Positions 1 to 9,339 of a stretch of DNA of 64,000 nucleotides are shown here, in pieces. The notes beneath the pieces are model-generated. The model made no database searches. It was not told where the DNA came from and saw nothing but the letters and a program-made list of their open reading frames with translations. The translations under genes were made by a program, and so were the position numbers. Origin of the DNA: Actinopolymorpha rutila (GTDB lineage Bacteria > Actinomycetota > Actinomycetes > Propionibacteriales > Actinopolymorphaceae); the NCBI RefSeq assembly GCF_013407855.1, contig NZ_JACBZH010000001.1, forward strand, positions 6,324,001-6,388,000. The letters are read 5' to 3'. The first letter of the stretch is position 1. Each line of letters starts with the position of its first letter.

Positions 1-1
1 C

Positions 2-1741
2 CTGGCCGCCGCCTGTGGTACCCCCGAGGCGCCACCCGGACCGCAACCCTCGCAGACGTCCTCCCGCCCGGTCCCGCGTGGCAAGCCGAAGTCGGTGCCC
101 CGGGAGAAGACCCTGATGCTGGCCAACGGCGACGGGTCCGACGTCGGCATCTGCAACCCGTACGCCTCCGGCTTCAACCACCAGCGCGGGCTGGCGGCGA
201 TGTTCGAGCCGCTCTACTTCTACTCCGCGTTCACCGGCGAGACGATCCCGTGGCTCGCGGACGGCCAGCCGACCTACACCTCCGACAACACCCAGGTCAC
301 CATCAAGACCCGCAAGGACGCCAGCTGGAGTGACGGAAAGCCGTTCACCGCGGGCGACGTGGCGTTCACCCTGATGATGCTCAAGGACAAGAAGAACACC
401 GCGATGCAGTACTCCGCGGACATGCGGGAGTGGGTGAAGAGCGCCCGCGCGGTCGACGACAACACCGTCGAGATCAGCTTCACCAAGCCCGCCCCGAGGT
501 TCGTCTTCGACTACCTGTACATGAAGAACGACCTGGGCATCTTCCTGGTACCCGAGCACATCTTCTCCCAGCAGAAGAAGCAGGCGGAGTTCCTCTTCTA
601 CGACCCGGCGAAGAAGTGGCCGGTCGTCACCGGCCCCTACCAGATGGTGGACTGGACCAACCAGCGCCGGCTGCTGGACCGGCGCGACGACTGGTGGGCG
701 GTCAAGGCCCAGATCGCCGAGCAGCCCGGGCCGCAGCGGGTCATCGTCGTCCCGTTCACCGACCCGACCAACACCGCGCAGCGGCTGATCAACAACGAAC
801 TGGACTCCTCCCTCGACCTGCGGCCGCCGGTGATCAAGCAGGTGGTGAAGGAGAACCCGAAGGTCGTCACCTGGACCGGGCGCTCCGCGCCCTACGGCTA
901 CATCGACTGGTGGCCGCAGTCGCTGTTCTTCAACTGCGCGGTCCCGCCGTACAACGACCCGGACGTACGACGGGCGGTCAACCACGCCATCAACCGCGAC
1001 CAGCTGGTGTCGGTGGGATACGAGGGGGCGGGGACGATCTCGCAACTGCCGTTCCCGAACTTCCCACCGCTGCAGAAGTACTTCGACGCGATCCAGTCGC
1101 TCCTGCAGCGCTACCCCACCAACGCCCACGACCCGGCCAAGACCGAGCAGATCATGACCAGCAAGGGGTTCAAGAAGGACAACCAGAACCTCTGGGTGGA
1201 CAAGTCCGGCAAGCGGGTGGACGCCACGATCTACGGCCTGCAGGACCTCACCACCGACTACGGCCCCATCCTGGCCGAGCAGTTGCGGGCCGCGGGATTC
1301 AACGCCTCCCACCAGGCGCCCTCGGACAGCGGGACGCGGATCGCCGACGGCTCGGCGAAGCTGTTCCTCTTCGGCTTCGCCGGCGCCATCGCCGACCCCT
1401 ACCCGTCGCTTGAGCTGATGCACTCCCGGCACGTGTCCAAGATGGGGGTGCAGGGCGACATCAGCACCCGCTGGAAGAACGCCGACTACGACAAGATCGT
1501 GGAGCGGATGAGCAGTCTGCCGGTCGGTGACCCGGGCGAGCTGCCGCTGTTCGTACAGGCGATGGAGATCTATCTCAAGAACCTCCCGCACACGCCGTTG
1601 CTGCAGTGGCTGCACCGGATCCCGTTCAACACGACGTACTGGACCGGCTGGCCGTCCAAGTCCGACCCGTACCTGCCGGGGGCGTTCTGGTTCAAGACAC
1701 TTCCACTGGAGCTCAGCCACCTCAAGTCCGCGAAGGGGTGA
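2..1741 (+). CDS. Opp/Dpp-type ABC importer, solute-binding lipoprotein (5' partial)
   Basis: This is a family 5 extracellular solute-binding protein (SBP_bac_5), the substrate receptor of an oligopeptide or oligosaccharide ABC importer. The first GTG or ATG in the window is GTG 95, but the frame stays open to base 2 and reads LAAAC at codons 2-16, a lipobox with the lipidated cysteine at 14-16. The true start therefore lies just outside the window and 579 residues are visible. Family features include WSDGKPFTAGDV (near 330-365) and a VRRAVNHAINRDQL segment near 970-1005. It is followed after 4 nt by two permeases and then two ATPases. It parallels the SBP at 46462 in sequence and gene order. 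In actinobacteria this family carries peptides or oligosaccharides, and the ligand cannot be told from sequence. Confidence 0.9.
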   Translation: MAAACGTPEAPPGPQPSQTSSRPVPRGKPKSVPREKTLMLANGDGSDVGICNPYASGFNHQRGLAAMFEPLYFYSAFTGETIPWLADGQPTYTSDNTQVTIKTRKDASWSDGKPFTAGDVAFTLMMLKDKKNTAMQYSADMREWVKSARAVDDNTVEISFTKPAPRFVFDYLYMKNDLGIFLVPEHIFSQQKKQAEFLFYDPAKKWPVVTGPYQMVDWTNQRRLLDRRDDWWAVKAQIAEQPGPQRVIVVPFTDPTNTAQRLINNELDSSLDLRPPVIKQVVKENPKVVTWTGRSAPYGYIDWWPQSLFFNCAVPPYNDPDVRRAVNHAINRDQLVSVGYEGAGTISQLPFPNFPPLQKYFDAIQSLLQRYPTNAHDPAKTEQIMTSKGFKKDNQNLWVDKSGKRVDATIYGLQDLTTDYGPILAEQLRAAGFNASHQAPSDSGTRIADGSAKLFLFGFAGAIADPYPSLELMHSRHVSKMGVQGDISTRWKNADYDKIVERMSSLPVGDPGELPLFVQAMEIYLKNLPHTPLLQWLHRIPFNTTYWTGWPSKSDPYLPGAFWFKTLPLELSHLKSAKG

Positions 1742-1745
1742 GCCG

Positions 1746-2750
1746 GTGTCGTGGCGCTACCTGGTTCGCCGCATCCTGCTGCTGTTGCTGGTGATGTGGA
1801 CAGCGGCGACGATCAACTTCTTCATCCCCAAGCTCAGTCCGCGCGACCCGATCAAGGAACGCCTGCAGCTCGCCGCGACCCAGGGTGGGCGCAACCAGAC
1901 CGGTCTGCAGGCGATGGCCGACGCGTACGCCCATCAGTACGGCCTGGACCAGCCCCTGTGGAAGCAGTATCTTCACGCCCTGCTCAAGGTGGTGCAGTTC
2001 GACTACGGATACTCGATCGCGCAGTATCCGCGGACGGTCAACTCCGTCATCGGTGACGCCCTGCCGTGGACGATCTGCCTCGGCCTGGTGTCGATCCTGA
2101 TCGCGTTCGTCGTCGGCACGGTGCTGGGCGCGGCGCTCGGCTGGCCGCGTTCGCCCGGCTGGCTGCGGGCACTCGTGCCGGTGAGCATGCTCACCAGCGC
2201 GGTGCCCGCGTTCGTGCTCGGCTTCCTGCTGATCTACCTGTTCGCGTTCCGGCTGAAGGTGTTCCCGCTGGCCGGGGCCTACTCCCAGACCGCCAACCCC
2301 GGTTGGAGTCTGACCTTCATCGGCGATGTCGTCGACCATGCGTTCCTGCCCGCGATGGCGCTGGTGTTGTTCCAACTCGGCGGTCAGGCGCTGCAGATGC
2401 GCGGCCTGATGGTGATGACCGTCGGCGAGGACTACATCACCTTCGCCGACGCCAAGGGGTTGCGGCCGCGCCGGGTGTTCCTGCGGTACGCCGTACGCAA
2501 TGCGTTGCTACCCCAGGTGACCGGCCTGGTGATGTCGCTCGGCACGTTCATCTTCTCCACCGTGCTGGTGGAGACGTTGTTCGCCTACCCGGGGCTCGGC
2601 AGCCTGATCAACTCCTCCATCCAGGTGCTCGACTACAACCTGCTGTACGGAATCACCATGATCCTGGTCTTCGCCGTGTGCATCGCCACCCTGGTGGTCG
2701 ACCTGATCTATCCCCTGCTCGATCCCCGCATCCGCTACGACCGGAGGTGA
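1746..2750 (+). CDS. ABC importer permease, DppB/OppB type
   Basis: Inner-membrane permease of the importer begun at base 2, 334 aa. I chose GTG 1746, four bases after the SBP stop, with the purine-rich stretch AAGGGGTGAG as ribosome binding site. The open frame extends further upstream but only as a shadow of the SBP gene. The protein starts with a short basic N-terminus (SWRYLVRR), then a first membrane helix, a periplasmic loop and the binding-protein-dependent transport domain with about five more helices. The EAA-like coupling loop is visible around 2430-2490 (TFADAKGL). It pairs with the permease at 2753, and the two genes are separated by only two bases. Confidence 0.93.
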   Translation: MSWRYLVRRILLLLLVMWTAATINFFIPKLSPRDPIKERLQLAATQGGRNQTGLQAMADAYAHQYGLDQPLWKQYLHALLKVVQFDYGYSIAQYPRTVNSVIGDALPWTICLGLVSILIAFVVGTVLGAALGWPRSPGWLRALVPVSMLTSAVPAFVLGFLLIYLFAFRLKVFPLAGAYSQTANPGWSLTFIGDVVDHAFLPAMALVLFQLGGQALQMRGLMVMTVGEDYITFADAKGLRPRRVFLRYAVRNALLPQVTGLVMSLGTFIFSTVLVETLFAYPGLGSLINSSIQVLDYNLLYGITMILVFAVCIATLVVDLIYPLLDPRIRYDRR

Positions 2751-2752
2751 GC

Positions 2753-3664
2753 ATGGTCACCCCTGCGACAACATCGATGACCATGCCGGGACGGCAGGCC
2801 TGGACAGGTCGCGCCGGCTCGTTCCTGCGCTACATCCGCCGCAACCCGCTCCTGGCAGTAGGGCTGATCATCTTCGTCGGCCTGGTGTTGTTCTCCACCG
2901 CCGGCAGCCTGTTCGTGGACACGGTGAAGGCGCCCTACCCGCTGGCCGCACCGGCCAGCCTGGCGCCGTCCTGGCAGTATCCGTTCGGCACCGACGCCCA
3001 GGGCCGGGACATGCTCGCGGTGATGATCGTGGGCACCCGGCTCAGCCTGAAGATCGGCCTGCTGGCCGGGTCGATCGGCCTGGCCGTCGGCATCGTGCTC
3101 GGGCTGATCTCGGCGTTCTACGGCGGCTGGCTCGACAGTGCCATCCGCTGGATCGTGGACGTGATGTTCACCATTCCGAGCTTCCTGGTGATGGTGGTCA
3201 TCGCCTCGCTGCTGCAGCAGTACATCTCGATCGAGAACATGGCGTTCATCCTGGCGGCGTTCGCGTGGCCCGGGCCGACCCGCGGCATCCGGGCGCAGGT
3301 GCTGTCGCTGCGGGAACGCCAGTTCATCCAGATGGCCCGGCTGTCCGGGATGCGCGGACCGGAGATCATCATCCGCGAACTGCTGCCCAACCTCGCGCCG
3401 TTCCTGCTCGCGGGCTTCGTGGGCGCGCTGATCGGTGCGGTCTACGGCGCGCTCGGCCTGGAGCTGCTCGGCCTGGGCTCCCAACGTGAACCGACGTTGG
3501 GAATGACGTTCTTCTGGATGCAGAAGTACTCCGCGCTGCTGCGAAACCTGTGGTGGTGGTGGGGCATCCCGATCGCCATCATCATCCTGCTGATCCTTTC
3601 GCTGTACTTCATCTCCTTCGCCCTCGACGAGTGGGCCAACCCGCGTTCCCGGAGGTCCGCATGA
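2753..3664 (+). CDS. ABC importer permease, DppC/OppC type
   Basis: Second membrane subunit, 303 aa. ATG 2753 follows the preceding stop by two bases and has GGAGGTGAGC as ribosome binding site inside the end of that gene. It has a cytoplasmic N-terminus of about 25 residues and a first helix (LLAVGLIIFVGLVLF). A periplasmic segment carries the FGTDAQGRDMLAV motif typical of DppC-type permeases, and five further helices follow. The stop overlaps the start of the next ATPase gene (ATGA at 3661-3664), which implies translational coupling. Its partner is the permease at 1746. Confidence 0.93.
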   Translation: MVTPATTSMTMPGRQAWTGRAGSFLRYIRRNPLLAVGLIIFVGLVLFSTAGSLFVDTVKAPYPLAAPASLAPSWQYPFGTDAQGRDMLAVMIVGTRLSLKIGLLAGSIGLAVGIVLGLISAFYGGWLDSAIRWIVDVMFTIPSFLVMVVIASLLQQYISIENMAFILAAFAWPGPTRGIRAQVLSLRERQFIQMARLSGMRGPEIIIRELLPNLAPFLLAGFVGALIGAVYGALGLELLGLGSQREPTLGMTFFWMQKYSALLRNLWWWWGIPIAIIILLILSLYFISFALDEWANPRSRRSA

Positions 3665-4734
3665 GCTCCGCGTCCACCGCGTCCTCGGCGCCCTCGACGT
3701 CCTCGGCACCCTCGACGTCCTCGGGATCCTCGGCGAGCCCGGACCCCGCGGCGAGGCCGGTGCTGTCGGTACGCGACCTGCGGGTGGAGTACCACACCGA
3801 CACCGGCGTGGTGCGGGCCGTGAACGGCATCTCCTTCGACCTGATGCCCGGCGAACGGATGGGCCTGGTCGGGGAGTCCGGCTCGGGCAAGTCCACGGTC
3901 GCGCTGGCGCTGATGCGGATGATCCGCCGGCCGGGCCGGATCGCCGGTGGGCAACTCGTCCTTGACGGCACCGACCTGGTGCCGCTGCCGGAGCGGGCGA
4001 TGCGTGCCCGCCGGGCACGGGAGATCGCGATGATCCCCCAGGGCGCGATGAACTCCCTCAACCCGGTGGCCCGGATCGAGGACCAGATCATCGACACCCT
4101 GGAGGACCACTCCGGCGGGCGTACGTCCAAGCGTGAGCTGCTGGGGAGGGCACGGGAGGCGCTGGAGTCGGTCGGCCTGCGCCGCGAGGTCGGCCGGATG
4201 TATCCGCACGAACTGTCCGGCGGGATGAAGCAACGCGCGTGCATCGCCATCGCCGTGGCGATGCGGCCCAAGGTGGTGATCGCCGACGAGCCGACCTCCG
4301 CACTGGACGTCGTCGTGCAGCGTCAGGTGATGGACACCATCGTTCGGCTGCAGGAGGAGCTGCACGTCGCGGTCATCCTGATCGGCCACGACATGGGACT
4401 GATGGCGCAGTCGGTGGACCGGCTGGCGGTGATGTACGCCGGGAAGCTCGCCGAGCTGTCCCCGATCCGGGACATCTTCGCCGAGCCCCTGCACCCGTAC
4501 ACGAATCTGCTGATCGAGAGCCTGCCCAAGCTCGAGGACCGCGGAACCTTCCGCGGCATCCCCGGGCTGCCGCCCTCGCTGAAGTCGCTGCCGCCGGGCT
4601 GCCTGTTCCATCCGCGGTGCCCGCGGGTGATGGACGTCTGCCGCACCACCGTGCCCGCCTACCGCGAGCACCGGCCCAACCAGTTCGCCGCCTGTCACCT
4701 GCACGAGGAGCGTCATGGCGAAGCCGACCACTGA
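3661..4734 (+). CDS. ABC importer ATPase, DppD/OppD type
   Basis: Nucleotide-binding subunit of 357 aa. The start ATG 3661 overlaps the upstream stop. The first 25 residues are a Ser/Ala/Thr-rich low-complexity tail encoded by an 18-bp DNA repeat (units at 3681-3698 and 3699-3716 plus a partial third). The ATPase core has Walker A GESGSGKST, signature ELSGGMKQR, Walker B VVIADEPTSALD and an H-loop in IGHDMG. The C-terminal oligopeptide/dipeptide transporter extension carries the cysteine cluster CLFHPRCPRVMDVC seen in DppD proteins, which in related proteins can hold an iron-sulfur cluster. It forms an ATPase heterodimer with the product at 4715. Confidence 0.94.
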   Translation: MSSASTASSAPSTSSAPSTSSGSSASPDPAARPVLSVRDLRVEYHTDTGVVRAVNGISFDLMPGERMGLVGESGSGKSTVALALMRMIRRPGRIAGGQLVLDGTDLVPLPERAMRARRAREIAMIPQGAMNSLNPVARIEDQIIDTLEDHSGGRTSKRELLGRAREALESVGLRREVGRMYPHELSGGMKQRACIAIAVAMRPKVVIADEPTSALDVVVQRQVMDTIVRLQEELHVAVILIGHDMGLMAQSVDRLAVMYAGKLAELSPIRDIFAEPLHPYTNLLIESLPKLEDRGTFRGIPGLPPSLKSLPPGCLFHPRCPRVMDVCRTTVPAYREHRPNQFAACHLHEERHGEADH

Positions 4735-5836
4735 CCAGGAGGTCACCACCGAGGCCGGGAGCGGGCGTACGGGCGCACCGCTGATCGAGCTCCGCAACGT
4801 CACCAAGGTGTACGGCGGCCGGGTGCTCTCCCGCCACGCCACCGTCGCCCTGGACGACGTCTCGCTCACCGTCGCCGGCGACACGCCGCAGATCATCTCG
4901 GTGGTGGGCGAGAGCGGCAGTGGCAAGACGACGTTGGCGTCGCTGCTGATGGGCTTCATCTCGCCCACGTCGGGCACGATCCACTACCAGGGCAGCGATG
5001 TCGCGAGACTTGGCGGTGCCCGGATGCGGGAGTTCCGGCGCGACGTGCAGGCGGTGTTCCAGGACCCGTTCTCGGTGTTCAACCCGTTCTACAAGGTCGA
5101 CCACGTGCTGACGGTGCCGATCGCGAAGTTCCGGCTGGCGAAGTCGCGGGCGGACCGGCACGACCTGATGGTCTCGGCCCTGGAGACGGTGGGGCTGCGG
5201 GCGGACGAGACGCTCGGCAGGTATCCGCACCAGCTGTCCGGCGGCCAGCGCCAGCGGGTCACCGTGGCCCGGGCGCTGATGATGCGGCCCAAGCTGATCG
5301 TGGCCGACGAACCGGTGTCGATGGTGGACGCCTCACTGCGGGCGACGATCCTGGAGAGCCTGCGCACTGTCAACCAGACGTTGAAGGTGCCGATCCTCTA
5401 CATCACCCACGACCTCGGCACGGCCTACCACGTGAGCGACCACATCCTGGTGATGTACCGCGGCACCATCGTCGAGGCCGGTGACGTCGAGTCGGTGATC
5501 AGCGCGCCGAAGCATCCGTACACCCAACTGCTCATCGACTCGATTCCCTGGCCGGACCCACAGCGGCCGTGGGGACAGGAACGCGCCCGGCACGGTGAGA
5601 AGGTGACCGTCCCGGAGGACCACCAGGGTTGCCGGTTCGCCGACCGTTGCCCGGCAGTGATGACGAGGTGTGTGGAGAACGCGCCGCCGCCCTACCTCAC
5701 CGGGCCCGACCACGCCGCGACCTGCTTCCTGCACGCCGAGCAGCCCGCCCTGCCCAAGGAGAGGCTGAGCGAGCTGCTCACCGTGTCCGCCCAGGCCGGC
5801 CCGGCCGGCCAGGGAGGTCAGGTGCGGCCCTTGTAG
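4715..5836 (+). CDS. ABC importer ATPase, DppF/OppF type
   Basis: Second nucleotide-binding subunit, 373 aa, overlapping the upstream ATPase gene by 20 bases. It has Walker A GESGSGKTT, signature QLSGGQRQR, Walker B LIVADEPVSMVD and H-loop ITHDL. The C-terminal extension again has cysteines (GCRFADRCPAVMTRC). The D-loop reads SMVD where its partner has the usual SALD, and the same asymmetry occurs in the second importer (SMLD at 51133). The gene ends the operon and its last 19 bases overlap the 3' end of the convergent LCP gene. Confidence 0.94.
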   Translation: MAKPTTDQEVTTEAGSGRTGAPLIELRNVTKVYGGRVLSRHATVALDDVSLTVAGDTPQIISVVGESGSGKTTLASLLMGFISPTSGTIHYQGSDVARLGGARMREFRRDVQAVFQDPFSVFNPFYKVDHVLTVPIAKFRLAKSRADRHDLMVSALETVGLRADETLGRYPHQLSGGQRQRVTVARALMMRPKLIVADEPVSMVDASLRATILESLRTVNQTLKVPILYITHDLGTAYHVSDHILVMYRGTIVEAGDVESVISAPKHPYTQLLIDSIPWPDPQRPWGQERARHGEKVTVPEDHQGCRFADRCPAVMTRCVENAPPPYLTGPDHAATCFLHAEQPALPKERLSELLTVSAQAGPAGQGGQVRPL

Positions 5837-7272
5837 GCGCAGGCGCTGTCGAGGTCGTCCGCGGCCTGCTTGACCGCGGTGCCGCTCTCGCTCTCGCGCA
5901 GCGCCTCCTTGACCCGGTTGTGGATGAAGCCGTAGTCGGGGTGCGCGGACCTGATCAGCTCGTTGGTGAACGCCACGTTGCTGACGTCGGCCTTCTTCAC
6001 CTTCAGGGACAGGTCGACGACCGCCGGCAACAGGCTCTGCGGGATGTCGGTCAGCACGATGTCCTTCGCCGTCTTGGCCAGCGCCTCGTACCTCGTGAGC
6101 AGCTTCACCGGGTCGGCCTGGTCGACGATCGCCTTGACGGTGCAGCGTTGCCGCCGCATCCGCGCGTAGTCGTCGGCGCCGTACCGCGCACGGGCGAACC
6201 ACAGCGCGTGGAACCCGTCGAGGTGCTTGTTGGGTCCGGGCAGGATCCAGCCGCCGGGCTTGAGGCCGGCCGACGACTCACCACCCATCGGGATCTTGGA
6301 GTTCACGTTGACGGTGATGCCGCCCAGGGCGTCGACCAGCTCCCGGAAGCCCTCGAGGTTGACCAGTACGTAGTAGTCGATGTTCAGGCCGGTCGCGCCA
6401 CCGGCGGCGAGCTTGACCGCGTCCGCACCCGGGTTGTCGCTCTTCAGCAGGCCGGGGAACTGCTCGGGAACGTTCCTGTAGACCGCGGTCAGCATCCACT
6501 CCAGCCTGTTGCCCTTGCCGTCGAAGATGCCGTTCGGGTACGCGTCGGCGAGGACCGATCCCTTCGGGAACGGGATCTTCTCCAGGTTGCGCGGAAGGCT
6601 GAAGAGCACGGTGTTGCCGGTGTGGGTGTCGATGCTGGCGATGATCACCGTGTCGGTGCGCACGCCCACCCGGTCCGGACCGCCGTCGCCGCCGAGCAGC
6701 GCGATGTTCACCCTGCGCTTGCCGGCCCAGGGATCCTTCACCGACACGTTCTTGGGCGCGGTGGCGCTGCGGCTGTGCGAGCTGGCGAAGACGTTCTGTA
6801 CGACGTCCTTCTGCACCAGCGCATAGTGGCCACCGACGCCGAGAGGCACCACGGTCACCAGCGCCAGCACCGCCACCAGGCCGTACCCCATGACCCGCTG
6901 GAAGGTCGCGACTCCGCGCGGCAGCAGGGAGCGGTACGTGGCGACGATGACGCACACCCAGGCCAGCGCCAGAACGGGCAGCACCATACCGATCACCACC
7001 AGTGCACCGGGCTGAACCGCCCAGTGCAGCACGGTGTCGCGGCGCAGCAGCAACAGATAGCCGAGGAAGGCGGCGGCGAGTGCGGTCAGCACCACAATCG
7101 CCCAGCCGATCCTGCGCCGGCCCGCGATCACCAGACCACTTCCGGGAATGATCGTTCCGAGCACGGTGAAGCCCAGTGCCCGGCGGTAACCATGCTCTCG
7201 GCGGCGAGATTTGTCGTACTGTTCGTAGTGGTACGACAACGGCCCCTTGCTCTGCTCTTCGTCCTCGCGCAT
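5818..7272 (-). CDS. LytR-CpsA-Psr (LCP) family cell-wall ligase
   Basis: LCP proteins transfer lipid-linked glycopolymers onto peptidoglycan outside the membrane. This protein has 484 aa. Four hydrophobic segments (about residues 31-50, 55-76, 88-111, 127-147) precede the LCP domain (about 186-400), whereas a single anchor is usual. The core motifs are present: RTDT near 205-208, SLPRN near 225-229, a hydrophobic pocket segment NIDYYVLVNLEGF, and ARYGADDYARMRRQRC with the conserved arginines. The start ATG 7272 has GGGAGAGG eight bases upstream. The gene is monocistronic, between a convergent importer operon and a transposase gene. The polymer attached cannot be inferred. Confidence 0.9.
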   Translation of the reverse strand: MREDEEQSKGPLSYHYEQYDKSRRREHGYRRALGFTVLGTIIPGSGLVIAGRRRIGWAIVVLTALAAAFLGYLLLLRRDTVLHWAVQPGALVVIGMVLPVLALAWVCVIVATYRSLLPRGVATFQRVMGYGLVAVLALVTVVPLGVGGHYALVQKDVVQNVFASSHSRSATAPKNVSVKDPWAGKRRVNIALLGGDGGPDRVGVRTDTVIIASIDTHTGNTVLFSLPRNLEKIPFPKGSVLADAYPNGIFDGKGNRLEWMLTAVYRNVPEQFPGLLKSDNPGADAVKLAAGGATGLNIDYYVLVNLEGFRELVDALGGITVNVNSKIPMGGESSAGLKPGGWILPGPNKHLDGFHALWFARARYGADDYARMRRQRCTVKAIVDQADPVKLLTRYEALAKTAKDIVLTDIPQSLLPAVVDLSLKVKKADVSNVAFTNELIRSAHPDYGFIHNRVKEALRESESGTAVKQAADDLDSACAYKGRT

Positions 7273-7441
7273 ATCCGGAACCTCTCCCGCGTGCCACTAC
7301 GTCCAAACCCGTCGGGAAGGACTCGTGGAAAGCCCGGAGAACCCTTTTACATTCCTCGCCGAATTCGATGTGCGCATCAATCGTGAGGCGAATTCCGCGG
7401 CGGCGCAATAGCTCTGTGCGACAACGTCCCCACACTGGGTG

Positions 7442-7458
7442 ACCGACCGGGGGTCGGT
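7442..7458 (-). terminator. hairpin downstream of the transposase gene
   Basis: ACCGACC (7442-7448) and GGTCGGT (7452-7458) form a perfect 7-bp stem with a GGG loop, beginning 13 bases past the transposase stop codon. There is no T-tract on either side, so this is a terminator-like hairpin only. The rest of 7273-7471 shows no other clear feature apart from the LCP ribosome binding site. Confidence 0.45.
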
Positions 7459-7471
7459 GTCGCCGGGCACG

Positions 7472-9181
7472 TCAGCGCGGGTCGGGAGCCCACTCCTCCA
7501 GTGCGAACACCGCGCACAGCCGCCGCTGCAGGGGGTCGAGGTCGACCAGCACCCGGCGCGCCCGCGGCCGCCCACCCGTCGACGGATAGGAGACGACGGT
7601 CTCCTCGATTCCGGCCAGCCTCGCGAAGAGGTCGCGTACCGACAGGTCGACTCCCGCGTGCTGTGCGCGGCGCCGCATCACGTGCGCGACCGTGGTGGCG
7701 AGCAGGCAGACCAGCGAGTGCACCGCCACGCGTTCGTCGGACCACCGCCACCGGGGCGACGGCGCGGACGTCACCAGAGCGACGAACTGGCGCAGCGTCG
7801 ACTCCAGGCGGTAGCGCGCGCGGTAGGCGGTGAGGACGTCGGCCACCGGCCAGTCCTCGTGGTCGGTGACCAGCACCTGTTTGCCGAACACCTCGTGCCG
7901 CAGCCGGCCGAGTGCCGCCTCGTCGATCTTCCAGCGCAGCCGCAGTCCCTCGTCGCCGCCGGTCAGGCTGGTGGACAGCACGCGTTCGACCCACCGGAAG
8001 CGGGTGATGCGAGCCACCTCGGCGGCCACCTGCTCCCGTGACCGGTGCAGGGTACGGCGTTCCAGGGACCCGGCGAGGTCGGCCAGCCGCCGGGTGGCGC
8101 TGCTCAGGTCGCGGGCGAGGGCCTGCGTCTGCGCCGCCCGCAGGGCGTTGGAGTGCACCAGGATGACCCGCCGGTCCACCCCCGCGACCCGGGCGCGGGT
8201 GTCCAGTGCGGTCACGCCCGGAAACCGTTCGCGGTCGACCGCCCGCCGGCCCGTCGCCGGCCGCGCGGCCAGTTCGGGATGGTCGGTCAGCGGCAGCGAG
8301 GCGACGAAGTGCCGGCCGGTACGCGTGGCGAAGTCGACCTCGGCGGACTGGCCGGCGTCCACCACGACGGTCACCGGTGCCTGTCCGCCCAGCCCGGCGT
8401 ACCGGGTGGCGAGCCGTTCGCTGAGCACGGTGAACGCGGTGGTCGCCGGGTCGCCGTGCCGGTAGAGCTCGGCGGTCAGCGGCACCGCGCCGTCCAGGGT
8501 GACCGCGGCCGCCAGGCCGGCCAGCCACGGCTCGTCGGTGGACTCCTCGCCGCCGGCGTCGGTGTGGCCGGCGTACGTCGTGAAGTGGGGTACGTCGAGC
8601 ACGAGCACCGGCCCGCCCGCCTCGGCGGGTTCGGTCGCTTCGGCGAGTTCGGCGCGCAGCCGGTCCAGCACGCCCGCCTCGAGCAGCCGGCGCCGCTCCG
8701 GCCCCAGCCGGCCCATTGCCCGCCAGAACGCCCGGCGGTCCAGCACGCCCGGGTCGATCCTCGGCCGGACGAACCGCTGCGCCGCGGTGGTCGACCACCA
8801 CTCCCCGAGGTCGACGTCACCCGGCTCGGACTCGGGGGCGACCGCCTGGTGGGCCACCGCCAGCGCGAGGTAGGTGCCGACCGAGACGCGACCGCGGCCG
8901 GAGCCGGAGCCGGAGCCGGAGCCCACGAGATCGTCGACCAGGTCCACCACGGCGAGGTCGGTGAGCACCCGCCAGACCGCCGCGACGTCGCCGAACGCCA
9001 GGTGCCGGGTGTGCGTCGGTGTGGGCGCGGGCCCGCGCCCGCCGGCCAGCGCCGCGGCGATGTCCTCGGCACTGCCGAGGTAACGCTGGGCCACCACCCG
9101 TGGCGCTCCGCCGACCCGGGCGGACTCCGCGAGGTAGTAGAAGGTCCGGCCGTTCACCGTCTTGCCGATCACCGACGCCAT
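7472..9181 (-). CDS. IS1634-like (DDE) transposase, apparently solitary
   Basis: A 569-aa protein related to IS1634-family transposases. The N-terminus FYYLAESARVGGAPRVVAQR and the C-terminal block YRARYRLESTLRQF followed by RWRWSDERVAVHSLVCLLA are characteristic. Candidate catalytic residues are D196 (LDVPHF), D275 (VVVDAG) and E460 (YRLES). The family sequence around the first Asp is usually DTTNF-like, so the active site may be drifted. A Gly-Ser linker (about residues 87-95) comes from a CCGGAG hexamer repeat at 8898-8921. I found no terminal inverted repeats or target duplications in 7273-7471 or 9182-9339. It may be a relic or a domesticated copy. GC content and codon use match the neighbours. 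Confidence 0.75.
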   Translation of the reverse strand: MASVIGKTVNGRTFYYLAESARVGGAPRVVAQRYLGSAEDIAAALAGGRGPAPTPTHTRHLAFGDVAAVWRVLTDLAVVDLVDDLVGSGSGSGSGRGRVSVGTYLALAVAHQAVAPESEPGDVDLGEWWSTTAAQRFVRPRIDPGVLDRRAFWRAMGRLGPERRRLLEAGVLDRLRAELAEATEPAEAGGPVLVLDVPHFTTYAGHTDAGGEESTDEPWLAGLAAAVTLDGAVPLTAELYRHGDPATTAFTVLSERLATRYAGLGGQAPVTVVVDAGQSAEVDFATRTGRHFVASLPLTDHPELAARPATGRRAVDRERFPGVTALDTRARVAGVDRRVILVHSNALRAAQTQALARDLSSATRRLADLAGSLERRTLHRSREQVAAEVARITRFRWVERVLSTSLTGGDEGLRLRWKIDEAALGRLRHEVFGKQVLVTDHEDWPVADVLTAYRARYRLESTLRQFVALVTSAPSPRWRWSDERVAVHSLVCLLATTVAHVMRRRAQHAGVDLSVRDLFARLAGIEETVVSYPSTGGRPRARRVLVDLDPLQRRLCAVFALEEWAPDPR

Positions 9182-9188
9182 ACTTTAG

Positions 9189-9194
9189 GTAATA
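9189..9194 (-). promoter_or_regulatory. -10-like hexamer of the transposase gene
   Basis: TATTAC on the minus strand lies seven bases before ATG 9181 and no ribosome binding site is visible. This fits a leaderless transcript, but no good -35 box is seen. Confidence 0.35.
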
Positions 9195-9326
9195 CCGTCC
9201 GGCGCTGGTTCTCGCCACCCGGCCATTCCGCTGTGACCAGCACGGACGCCCCTCCGGAGGGTGTCAACGAGGCCTTGCCACCGGCGCACGGCGGCGGCGT
9301 GGTGGCGGGTGCCCGAGGCGGCGGCC

Positions 9327-9332
9327 TAGCGT
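9327..9332 (+). promoter_or_regulatory. -10-like hexamer of fbiC (leaderless start)
   Basis: TAGCGT lies exactly seven bases before GTG 9340, and no Shine-Dalgarno sequence precedes that codon. The same hexamer stands six bases before the hydrolase start at 36577. This supports GTG 9340 as a leaderless start over the internal ATG 9448. Confidence 0.45.
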
Positions 9333-9339
9333 TCCGGAC

